Shown here: piece by piece, positions 35,508 to 46,484 of the stretch
How positions within the stretch are numbered: position 1 is the first letter of the stretch
How the letters are laid out: each line of letters starts with the position of its first letter
Origin: Lunularia cruciata
Taxonomy: Eukaryota > Streptophyta > Marchantiopsida > Lunulariales > Lunulariaceae
Length of the DNA: 64,000 nt
Assembly: GCA_948567375.1 (NCBI GenBank)
Contig: OX419756.1
Coordinates: 43,998,552 to 44,062,551, forward strand
Reading direction: 5' to 3'
Translations under genes and position numbers: made by a program
Notes under the pieces: model-generated
The model's input: only the letters and a program-made list of their open reading frames with translations
What the model was told of the DNA's origin: nothing
Database searches by the model: none

Positions 35508-38500
35508 AGTATGTTCTTAAGATATCATACTTTCTCTTGGATTGCAAGCCTTTGGAGTAGGCTTACTTACAAGAACTTACAGATGGAGTTTTTTCATGAC
35601 TATAATTGGTTAATTGTGGTAAGAATTGAGTTAGTGCAAGGGTTAGAGCTTTTTTTTCACTCATAAATTGTTCTAGACTTGCTAATGTGGTAGGATGTAC
35701 AAGTCTAGAACAATTTATGGGAATTGAAGAAGGTGCTATTCAGATCATTTGTACAACATGTGATTCTTTATGGTGCTCAAATTTAAGGTCATGATACTTA
35801 AAATATATGGTTGCAAAAGATTGAGAAGATTAAAAAAAACTTTTTTTGTGATAAACTAAGTAACTCAAACTCCTTATATCTCGCTGCTTGCTGCTAAGAT
35901 AAGCTTTTTGTCTCTTAAGGTTAATACCTTATTCTTGGCTTTCACTTATATACCTAGGGTGAGGTCCATGGAACATGAGATACTTCTTTACCAAATCCTT
36001 TATGTTACTTAAATCTATTAATTGGTATACAAATATCGTTGCTTGGGTTAGAATGTGTAATATTTCTAAAATAGAATCTATTGCCCTATCTATGGGAGGA
36101 AATAAAGGGTTAGTTTCTATAGTAAAAAATGGTATCAAGATGATACTCTATCAACAATGTTTGAAATTTATATCATTAGTAATCAATATTGTTAGTGTAT
36201 TGTGAAGATACCTTTTAGCTAAGATATTTATTTCCTTTAGATTAGATGTGTCATTATTATCATGTATGAATGCTCTTGTTGTACGAAAATAAGAATATGA
36301 TATCAGATTAGTACTATATACTACTCCATTCTCTTGCAGATTAAAACTTGAAACTTCAACCTTAGGAAAGTACATGATAAAGATCAATTTACATTGGATG
36401 AATCTATCACAGATTTGACTAAGACTTTTCAAGTCAAGTGCACTAGGACTTTTACTAAAGGACGCATACTGCATTGCATGCGATTTGTACTGTGTGTTCA
36501 ATCCTTTGACTCTTAGGTAGTCTCTTGGCATTTATATTCATTGTTTCATATTCACACATGCTCTCAAGAAAGTTTAGTACTGTTATCTGAAGAAAAGCAA
36601 GGGGATAATTAATATCTTATATAATTTCCACTTCGGTACTCCTACACAATGTAACTTTCGTGGTGAGTAAATCTTGAATGTTTCATTGATGTTAATAATG
36701 TGATCTCTGTGTCTAACTGATTTATTTACCCACAATCAAACTTGGCCTTAGATCCAACGTTGGTTAGCCGATTTGACGCATTAAAAAATAAAATTCAACA
36801 TCAAGCACAGACCGATCCTAATGGAAAATGGACTTGGACATAGACATAGACTTGGACTTGGAAATAGACATAGAACGTTTAACCTGCAGCGTAAGGATGA
36901 GCTTTCCTTATTTTTGCGAGTATTCTTGAAGGACGGTTCGTAGACCAAAGAAGTTTATTATACCTTCATGTAGGAGCGTATTCCCATTATCATGTACTTT
37001 TAGAGTATGTTTTCATAAAATGATATAAGTATGTTGTCTAGTTCTTCGAATGTCAAAGCGAAATGTTACAATAAAACTGGTACAAACAATATTATTTTTT
37101 ATATCTTCTTAGCTTTCTCCTTACTACACTGTTCCTGTCTGAAGGAATCAAGAAACTATGATATGCCATACTACATCCCCTAACCCTAAACCCACAACCA
37201 TCCTTTTGATAGAGATACTGGTAACAATGCATGAAAGTTACCTTATGAAATTCGCTTATTTCTTCGACAAAGTTTTACGCAAATTGATTGTGCCCATGTT
37301 GAACCGAGTTACAGTAATCCATAGTATTTGGGTTATCTGGAGACGAGGACGAGACGAGTACCCTTCAATGGAGTGTTAAAGCAGCTCTTCTAAATGAATG
37401 TGTGACTCGTGCTTGTCCTTTCTTTTGAAGTACTATATCACAGGAGGTACTGTAACACCTTCAATCATCAATTTGAACAAAAGACTGTAAATTGGATCTA
37501 ACCAATGTAAAACAATAAGACTGCAAAATATATCGTACTTAGCATGAAAGTATGAAAAACACGACTTGAAGTTATGGTAATGAGGATAACCTTGATTCAT
37601 CTTTCAGAAGTGTTCTCCCTTAAGCATTGGATCCAAACTCGCTAGTACTCAATCGATATCAACCGGAAACATCCCGATATAAATAAGGAAACTGAAACGA
37701 AGCTGAGATAAGCAAGATAGTACAGAGGAAAGCAAATCGATCGAAAGCAGAAGCGAAGATTGCTACATTCTGTGTAGTAGTAGTAGTATGTAGAGCGGTA
37801 TCACGGGAGAAAGGAAGCGAGCCCTTTTGAGCAAAAGCAGAGGAAAACCATCGATAGAGCAGAAAGAAACATTCGCAAGCAAACAGAGGGATTGGGTTTC
37901 TTCCAGTTGAAAGAAATCATAAAAGTAGTAAGACCCCACTCCAAAGATATGACTTGACTGTTTTACCAGAGAAATAGTCGCATACAATCAACATTGGACT
38001 CTTCAATCGTCACGGAGCAAAACAGCAAATGGACTTCACATTCAGTACATTGAGTATGGACATGTATCAACCTCCAACAATTAAAAATAACTGGTAAAGA
38101 ACAAATTTCTAATGGAAATTATTGCGTCGGTTGGTTCCATATCTTCTATTAAGCATTTATCAGGTCATAAATTTGAACACCTCCTGAGTCACTCCGGCTC
38201 ACCAAATGGCAAGCTGAAAAGGTGTACAGTTCTGAGTAGAAAAAGACTTCCAGAGTTGAGGACGCCTAGAAACATCAGAATTGTCAGGTGGGAAAGACCC
38301 ACCGCCTTATAAGGTGCTTTCGCTACCTGTCTTGGACTTTCAAAGTCCTGTACACTCGTTTATCGTCGTCCACCTCGAACCTTGATCTGGATTCACAATC
38401 TACGCACAATGGACCGAAGTTTCGTGACCAGCTATTGAATTTGTGGGCATGTACTTTACTATCCTTTTAAGGTTCTCTGAGAGTCTAACTTGGGAAGGAG

Positions 38501-38986
38501 GAAAGAAGCTCAATCAAACATAGATGTTACTCTAGGGGGGAAAAAGGAAAAGATGAACTGTGTAGTCTGGTAGCTTTTACTCCCGCTTCCTAGGTTGGAC
38601 TTTCAAGGCCCTCTGCACGGCTCCATTCGAGAATCAACGTTCGAACCTTATAGATGCGCATCAGTTTGCGCAGGGTAGCAGACAGAAGCCAGGCTAGAAC
38701 CAATCGGCTCACCTCCTTTCGGATCCATGCAATGAACAAAACAGCACGCGTGTGCAATTCACAGAAAGGGGAATTCCAAGGAAGGAATACCAGGAGCTGA
38801 TGAACAAGAACGTACAAAGTGCTAGGTTAAAAGGATTTTCTAAAAAGAACGGCCCAAAGACCGCAAGAACTTCTCTTTTACATTTAGAGACCATGCTTCG
38901 CTCCTTCTAAGCCTAGAGACTCTCCACTCTTTTCCCTTTCGCTTTAACTCACATGGTTTCTATATATGTTTCCTTTTGCTCTAATT
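35508..38986. other. AT-rich intergenic, no gene recognised
   Basis: About 3.5 kb. Minus-strand frames at 35929-36138 and 36151-36531 are the longest but show no domain and overlap plus-strand frames. I see no supportable gene. Confidence 0.45.
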
Positions 38987-39380
38987 CACGTTTGTTGTTT
39001 TGTTTCATGGTTCTTATATTTTTTTTTCTGTACCGTCTGCTAATTTCAGTTCTGTTGATTGCTCCCAGTCACATTTGTTGTTTTGTTTCATGGTTCTTAT
39101 ATATATACTTCCTGTACAGTCGGCCAATTTCAGTTCTCTTGATTGTTTAGTTTTGACTCGTGGGTCTTCGATCGCTGCTTTTCTATTTTATTTAGTTTTG
39201 TCTTGTTGCTAATTTCAGTTCTTTTGATTGCTCCAAGTCACATTTGTTGTTTTCCTTCATGGTTCTTAGGTACATCTTTTCTGGACAGTCTGCCAATTTC
39301 TGTTCTCGTGATTGTTTAGTTTTGACTCGTGGGTCTTCAACGCTGCTTGTCTATTTTATTGCTTTACCTAACGCTGATAT
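38987..39380. repeat. Imperfect tandem array, about 83-bp units
   Basis: CAC(G/A)TTTGTTGTTTT starts recur at 38987, 39070 and 39239 (spacings 83 and 169). They share TTCATGGTTCTTA and GCTAATTTCAGTTCT-type segments. The longer unit carries an extra block (GTTTTGACTCGTGGGTCTTC) seen twice, near 39148 and 39320. The array is T-rich on the plus strand. Confidence 0.85.
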
Positions 39381-39404
39381 ATCTCTGTTCTCTATTCTTG
39401 ATCA

Positions 39405-39865
39405 GAATATCGTGATATGTCTCTTGTACTTTAATTTGTTAAAATTTTATCTTATTTAGAATTCCATTGCTCATCTCGATTTGCACATATCGTATTTATA
39501 TTTATGATATATTTCTTTATATCATGTGATATATCGTTTTTGCTTAATTTCATATTTAATCTGTTAGATTTTTTTTCTTATTTAGAATTCCATTGCTCAT
39601 CCCGATTCGTACATATCATATTTATATTTGTGATATATTTTTTTATATCATGTGATATGTCGTTTATGCTTAACTTCGTATTTAATCTGTTAGAACTTTT
39701 ATCTTATTTAGAATTCCATTGTTCATCTCGCTTTGTACGTATCTATTTATATTTATGATATATTTGTTTATATCATGTGATATGTCGTTTATGCTTAACT
39801 TCGTATTTAATCTGTTAGATTTCATTGCTCATCTCGATTTACACATATCAGGTTTACATTTCATA
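39405..39865. repeat. Tandem array, 126-bp units
   Basis: CTTATTTAGAATTCCATTG recurs at 39451, 39577 and 39703, an exact 126-bp period. There is a partial unit on each side, and the last lacks an 18-base piece. Units contain ATATCATGTGATAT, a near-palindrome. Confidence 0.93.
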
Positions 39866-40680
39866 TGCACCCCATTTGCACGCATCTGGATCCCCGTTCT
39901 TCGAACTGCTTCTGCTCTCATGTCTGAATATATACCTCAGAGAAGAAATGTGTAGACGAAATCTGTTGACGTACACAACCGTCTTCACTTGTGGATTGGT
40001 ATGTGACCATTCGTAACTTAAAGAGAATGCGATTATGTGATCGTGCAAAGAATGACTACAGTCAAGCAGAATGATGAAAAGTTGTCCAGCAAAAATTGTA
40101 CATACGTATACATACTACTCGAGTTCCATTTACAGGTGGCAGGATAGCAGAAGACTGTGTCTTGTGATTTGAAATGTCTTACGTTTCAAGGGTCTGTTAA
40201 TTTCGCAGGAAAGAAAAGTATAAGACGTGGCGCTGCTTCCACAGATAGTTGTCGATGTTTTGCCTTTTACAACTCAGCATTCCTGAGGTCATCGATGCCT
40301 GGTTACTTTCGTGGTGATCTTCGGTGTGGCAGAGACAGAATGTTGAAGTTCCCTGTCTACAATTTATTTTGATACCTTGCATCAAAATAGTCCAAAGATC
40401 CGTTACCTTTGTTCTTCGAATTAAAGAAGGAGAGTATCGGTTAGAAGCTTGGCACGTCACCTTAATTGTAAGTTCACTCACCACCATGAAAATTCACCTC
40501 ACGTTGCCCAACGGTATGCTTCAGTATGCAAACAGCGTGACCTTCATGGTGGTGTGATACATCTAGTCCTTCTGACACTGCTTAAATTCATCCAATCCCA
40601 TCATATTTGTTTCCAAACCAACACAAAAGACCTCCAGCTGTAACAACCATACGAGCACAGATGTGGAGGACGAGGACGAT

Positions 40681-40744
40681 GTTGGGGCAGGCTAGAGCTT
40701 CAGCCCAAGGGTACACCTGTGCTGAAGGTCTAGCCTGCCGCAAC
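40681..40744. ncRNA. Strong short hairpin (candidate small-RNA precursor or MITE end)
   Basis: Positions 40681-40704 pair with 40721-40744: 24 positions, 22 Watson-Crick pairs and two single mismatches (697/728 and 685/740). The loop is 16 bases. The arms start GTTGGGGCAGGCTAGAG and GCTGAAGGTCTAGCC. The arm length fits a compact miRNA-like precursor, but I recognise no known miRNA. Transcription is not shown, and it could be a relic of an inverted-repeat transposon. Confidence 0.4.
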
Positions 40745-40767
40745 CATTCGGATCACATCTCGCTCGC

Positions 40768-41150
40768 GAAGTTTCCGTAATGGTAAGAGTTCGCTTTCGC
40801 CCCTGATCACAAATATCAACCCCTCTTCAAACAAACTTACCACCACCACCTTCTGGACTCGCTTCTCGCAGGTCCCCTCAAGTAAACCAACCAAGTTTTA
40901 AGCAGAAACTGCATACGACGACGAGGTCCGCTGGAGAAAAAAACATGGAACAACCTCAACTGAAAGTGATTGCCTAGGAAATCTCCGTAGTGGTGACAGT
41001 TCAAAACAGACTTACCACCACCTTCTTCTGGACACGCTTCTCCCAGGTCCCCTCACGTAAACCAACCAAGTTTCCGGCAGAAACTGCATACGATGACGAG
41101 GTCCGCTGGAGAAAATATGGAGTAACCTCAACTAAAAATGATTACCTGGT
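40768..41150. repeat. Tandem duplication downstream of the methyltransferase gene
   Basis: Two copies (40768-40977 and 40978-about 41150) share GAA(G/A)T(T/C)TCCGTA(A/G)TGG, a CTTACCACCA block at 40836 and 41011, and CGAGGTCCGCTGGAGAAAA. The first copy has about 35 extra bases. Confidence 0.9.
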
Positions 41151-41200
41151 TCACGCAAAGCAAGAGATCTCCAAGAAGTGAAGCAAGAAGACTAAGAGCA

Positions 41201-42942
41201 TCAAGTCACGGGAGAAGGCGAAAGCTGTGGGGGCTTCCCAACTAAGACGTGGGAAACTCCCACGGTGCCTGCTTTTTCATTCGACAGATTGTAGAGTCCT
41301 GTCAAGTAGCCCAACTCACGAGATGCCTCATTTCGGTCTAGCTCTAGGACGACCTTACAAAGCAAATGTAGCCGGCTAGCCAAACTTTCATGGTCATAGC
41401 TGCTCCAATCGGCTGCCCTGGCGAGAACTTGAAATTCGGTCTCTGAAACACAATGAGCAAGCCATCTGGACCGCGGGTAAGCCAACTTAGAGCTCACACT
41501 GACGCATCCGACTAAATTCTCTACAGAATCTGCACAAGACCTACAAGTGAAGACTTCAGTGCTCAACTCGTGGCTCAGACTCCGATATTTTATGCTGGGC
41601 TCATCTGAATTTTCTCCTAACAGACCCAAATGGCTGGGAAAATCGCTTCCTGGGCAAGAAGAAACAGCACTAGTAGAAGTAGGACTCAGAAGTACAGCTT
41701 CAGGGGCGTGTTTACTTTCTATATCTGTAGGCCAGGTACTCGGCAGGGAGGATTCGGGTAACTCCTCTTCACCTGGATTCAATGGGTTTCCGCGGGCAAT
41801 TACAGACCTAAGGTTCCTAAAGGATCTCCCGGAGTCTGTAGATTTCAGTGACCACTGAATTGGTATTTGAAGTTTACCAACGCAACATGGAGACACCACA
41901 TAAGCAGCTCGGTTTTTCAATGCCTGTAGGAGTGCCAAGTCCGTAGCGATCCCACACGCGTGAAGGGCAACACATGCATCAAAAGGCTCTAAATAATTCT
42001 CAATGCGTCCGTACACGCCACTCACGTTCCGTAGGTTAGCCTTGCGAGCCCGCTCCTCCAGCAAAATAATGCTTTGCAGCTTGAAATCCACGCCAACAAA
42101 TTTTTGCTCAGGAAATATCGCAGCTAGAGGAAGAGTAAGAGCTCCAGATCCACATCCGAAATCGACAATTTTTGCACCTGGATTCAGCTGAAAAGATTTC
42201 AAAGCTGACGCTATTTTCTCGACTTGCCACCTCTTCCTTTCCCCCCGTCCTAAGGAGGCTCCCTGACCACAATGATCATCACTGTCCTTCTCATCGTTCG
42301 AGTCGGTGTCTTGCACTTTGTGAAACCTCTGTCGAGATTTGTTGCTTAAACTGGCAGCTTTATATCCGCCTCCAAGAACAGGATCTGCACTCGGAGGAAT
42401 GTTGTCCCATTCAATATGAATTGAAAACATGCTGGCAATGTCATGCACAATATCGAAAGGCCACAATACTTCTTGCAGCATCCTCTTTATTTCACTGCCC
42501 TGGCCATACTCCAGCTGAACACCATCTTCTCCGTTAAAACGAGTCCGCAATTCGGCAGAGGCCGATAACTTCGGCATATGGTCAACCTCGGCATCACAAT
42601 ATCCAAAACTTTCATGCAGTAGACTTACTTTGCATAAAATAGTCAGAATTTCTATCCAGTGCAGCTCTTCTCGGGACGGTCCTGAACTCGTCCGAAATTT
42701 TTCTCTCCGGCTGCATCTGCTCTGCTCAGATCGCCGGCCTGGAGTAACTTCCTTTGTGCTTTCTTTGATTCCATGGTACACGAGGTCACCAAGATCCCAT
42801 GAATAACCCAGCCACGAGCTTGCATGAAGCATGCTATTCACTGACATATACGGAACAATTTTACAAACCTTCTGCAAGTGGATACCATCTATCTCCCTCG
42901 AAATCCAGACATCCTTGCCCTCCAGGTCCAAGCGTATGCAGA
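41201..42942 (-). CDS. GSTCD-like SAM-dependent methyltransferase (5' end uncertain)
   Basis: A single long minus-strand frame of about 576 codons, stop TGA at 41201-41203. Counting from 42931, the methyltransferase motif I VDFGCGSGALTLP lies near residue 257. It is followed by VGVDF (motif II), then ALHACGIATDL near 323 and SPCCVGKL near 348. Those last two are hallmarks of the Methyltransf_32 group (GSTCD, METTL25-like). The C-terminal RLHLLCKVVLELDRN...LGY also fits GSTCD. The substrate is unknown. The first ATG in frame is 42845-42847, but similar-looking protein continues upstream to a TAG at 42943 that also reads as a splice acceptor (GGATAG/CTCTGC). I suspect an upstream exon not located here. 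The frame has no intron, so it may be one large last exon. Confidence 0.85.
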
Positions 42943-44725
42943 GCTATCCATCCAGCTATTCTGAATTCCCCAGCCACTCGCAAACACCCTAGAATTGTCG
43001 GTTCTGTTGTCACCTGATAGAATCTGCCAGCAGATTTTTCCTCGATCACTTCTGCAACTTTACCCGGGAAATGAGTTCACTGCTTTCCTGCGAAGCCAGA
43101 ATTCCCGCACTCCCTCGTCTCCAGACCAACGGACCTCTGAACCTGTTCACACTCCCGGATCCGCTGCATTTCTACATCTTTCCATCCTCGATTTGTCGAG
43201 AAATCTTTCTCTGTCACTGTCTTCCAGTGCTTTAGTTCCGGCAACGCGGCGTGATATGTGCGGCACGCGAACTGGAACCGGAAGAAACGGGTCCATTTAC
43301 GTCCGTCAATAATCTGAATCTCCGTGGATAATTAACATCTTCACTTGTGCATGAATTACCATTGTGATGCTACGTATAATAAATTGGAAAACCAAAATCA
43401 AAAACTTTTCTGATGCTCTTACTTACAATAACTTAATACGAACCTTTTCACCAAAAAATGGGTGGGGATCAAGAAGATCAAAATGAGAAAACACTTCAGA
43501 ATGATTGTGAAAGGGGATTAAATCTGAAAAGGAATATTAACTCTTCTTAACATTCAACGATGGAATGGTTAACATAACCATTTAGGTTACTAAACAAAAA
43601 GTTTATACTTACATCCTCAAAGACGAGTTGGAGATTTAATCGTGCCAAGCCCATTATCCTCGTGAACTTATAGACATAGACCTGGCAGTAAATCTCTCAT
43701 CTAGGCTACACAAGTCGAAATGCATGAGCTAAAATATCAAGTACTGAATCTGGCCTCATCTCGGAACGTGCTAATTAGTTGGGTAAAACATATTTAAATT
43801 CCACCTGGACTGAACTGTTTCTCTCTAATGATAAAAGATAGCGTAACTAATCCCACATCACAATAACAGAGAAGACCGTGTAAGTTTTCCCTTTATAAGG
43901 CTTTATCCTGTCGTATGAAAATCATGTTGAGTACGGTGGTAATTAACTAACTAACTCCCACAAGGGTAGTAGTAGATAATTATCGTCTTTGTAGCTTATT
44001 TGGGAACAAGCCCTTAAGTATTGGACGGTGAAGAAACATTAAAAAGCATAAACATAATATGTATACGCTCAAATGAAGAAGTTAATGGAAATTAATAGGA
44101 AATGGAAATAGGGAGAAGAGGGATAGGACTCATAGTATGTATACGCTCAATGCATCTAATGAAGGTGTATTTCACTTGAGAAAAGACACGCAGCTTGCTC
44201 CAAATGATTCTAAACTTTACGATTCTGTGGCTTCTGCTGTTTTCCATTTGTCTACAAACAAGATGTCAATTTTTGTTTATAGTCCAAACAAAAGATTGTA
44301 GAACATGGCAAGGCAAAGGATTTTTAATTATATTAAAGAAGTTCATGGAAAGTTAATGGAAAGTTAATGGAAATTAAGAGGAAATGGAAATAGGGAGAAG
44401 AGGAATAGGACTCGTGCTCAATGGATAGGGAAAGGTCGCTCTATTTCCGTTCGTCCGGCAGGACGGAAAGAGAAGTTGCGGAGACGGGGACACGTCATTC
44501 CGGCAGGTCCTCGTTGGTTCCTTGGAGATGAAGATGAGGAAATGAAGCTATGGCCATTGACACGTAAAGAGAGAGCTTACGGCGTGTAGGATTGCCACTC
44601 TTTCCCTGGAATTGGTGAGATTTTAGGATTTAGAAAACCTCCCCGACAATCACTGCATCGTTTCGACGAAGACGCACGCGTGCAAGTACTCAGGTTTACG
44701 CCAACGCTGAAGGAAGAAAGGAAAG
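42943..44725. other. Intergenic, including possible upstream exon sequence
   Basis: Minus-strand open stretches at about 43.1-43.3 kb and 42.9-43.05 kb look partly protein-like (KWTRFFRFQFACRTYH; GEFRIAGWIAL) and may belong to the upstream gene structure or 5' UTR of the methyltransferase. I could not join them in frame. From 43.35 kb on I see only AT-rich DNA and one dispersed repeat pair (44081 and 44363). Confidence 0.35.
44081..44411. repeat. Direct repeat pair, about 50 bp each
   Basis: 44081-44130 and 44363-44411 both read GTTAATGGAAATTAA...GGAAATGGAAATAGGGAG...ATAGGACT with about three differences, separated by about 230 bp. Confidence 0.85.
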
Positions 44726-46484
44726 ATGAATCTGAATCTTCCAAATCTGTCTAGGAGAGAGTTTCGTGTTCGAACGGTGACGGGACTGAGCAAGAAACAG
44801 GTTATCCTACCGTGCTGATTTTTTCCACTGGCAATTTATTATGTACTGGTGGAAGGGTTGTCTGAATTGAATGATGAATTGATCATGCCACAATTCATGA
44901 GTGGTTCGGCTTTGGTTGAATCAGAGGCAGTCATGATTTTCTATTTTTGGGCTCGAATTGTCAACTATTAATTAGGGTATTGTGGTAAATTGCGATTTTG
45001 CAGGGCGAATTCTCATCCAGAGAACGAGAAGAGCGCGTCTCTGCCTTGAGGTACCCACGGCATACTTCAACCTTCGTGTTATCTCGTTGATGCATTCAGT
45101 CTGCATGTATTGGATAGCCATTTTTCAATTCAAGAGGAGAGGATTCTACGAGTGGACACGAATGTCAGACTGCCACGACAACGCTTTCAATTTGAGTAGT
45201 TGACCGTGTGATTCCAGAATTTGTGGAGCACAGACGAGTAAAACGTCGCTACGGCAGCAGAAGCTGGTATATCGGGACTCACAAACATGTAAGTGTTGTA
45301 GATGTAAATTCTTTGGCGTTCTGATGAGGAAGCATATTCCCTGTAAACTTTAGTCTTTAGGGATTGTAATCTCGTGTTTCTTTGCTTATTTCTTATTATT
45401 TCTCCTCCATTTCTGAAAGTCTGAAAGTTCAGAAATCTAGAAAATCGTTCGTAAGGATCATCTTGCAAATTTGCGCGAATTCAGTTGTAGATGAAGCGGA
45501 ACGCACCTGGAATCTTAATTTGACTCCCATTGTACATCCAGACGATCGTGGCCTAATCTTAGGCGCCGGCCCCCAGATTGGAGGAGCCCAAGAGTCTCAG
45601 AAGATAGCAGCAACATGTTATGCAAAGGTACTTAGGTCTTGAATTTTGTTTGTTTGTCTATTCCACTGGAACTGGGAACTGTCTATCCGTATCTATTTAT
45701 CTAACGGATCTAACATCTTTTCCTTGGAGTTAACTGTTGGCTATCATTCAGCTTCAGATTTTGCGTTTGGCTCGTTGTTACCCATTTTGCTACACACTTT
45801 TTGACAAAATTGGAGTGTAAAATGCAGGATGTGAGGTGTTCAACGGAGGGGCAAGGTCAGACACAAACTGTAAAAAACGAGACCATTTTGACCAACAAAG
45901 TTCCACTTCAGTGTAAGTTGTGAAGGCAATTTCAGCCCGAATGTCTTTACTCTGTTTCTTTTTTTCTGAGATTAGCGGTATATTCAATCAGGACTCTGCC
46001 AAAAGCACAGCTCGGACTTACACACAGTACAGTCATCAGACTGTTAACAAATATGGACTATTTGGTTGCAAGACATTACACTCTTTTCCACTGGCTGGCT
46101 GGGGACGAAATCCGTGAGCTTGACTGATAGCAGTTACCGTGCTTTTGTTCATCTTCTTATTGGTGTGATCTCCACTGGTTTAGGTCCACATGAATACCAC
46201 ATCTTGGTGACTACACTTAAAGACCCTAACTGTTTTGCTGGATCATGTTCTTTGCAGCTAGGCAGAAGAGTCCTCAACTAGACAATGGAGGTGGCGGTTT
46301 ACCTCCAAGAGATGGAGACGGTGGGGGTGGCGGTGGAGGTGGCGGCGGAGGCTGGGGAGGCGGGGGATTTGTTTTCTGGGCCCTTATTTTACTTGTTGGC
46401 TTTTTGAGAGATCGCGAACTTGATAAGCCTTACACTGGTCTTAAGTCCCCCAAGAAGAAGCTAAAAAGGAGACAGCTTACTTGA
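44726..46484 (+). CDS. Six-exon glycine-rich protein, probably chloroplast-targeted
   Basis: I assembled six exons with GT-AG borders and consistent phases: 44726-44800, 45004-45050, 45218-45288, 45485-45627, 45828-45855, 46258-46484. They total 591 nt, or 196 residues plus stop. The N-terminus (MNLNLPNLSRREFRVR) is rich in Ser/Arg and poor in acidic residues, like a transit peptide. The middle has VHPDDRGLILGAGPQIGG. Residues about 132-158 hold LPPRDGDG followed by a run of 11 Gly. A short hydrophobic stretch (FVFWALILLVGFL, about 159-171) and a basic tail (KSPKKKLKRRQ) follow. The PPRDGDG-polyGly-hydrophobic arrangement reminds me of plant chloroplast proteins of the YELLOW LEAF 1 type, but I am not sure of that family. 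Exon 5 is only 28 nt and the least certain; without it, exon 4 could join 46266 in phase. Confidence 0.75.

Noticed and set aside
36151-36531. 126-codon minus-strand frame
   Set aside because: No domain, AT-rich context, and opposite-strand overlap. I could not link it to any transposon protein.
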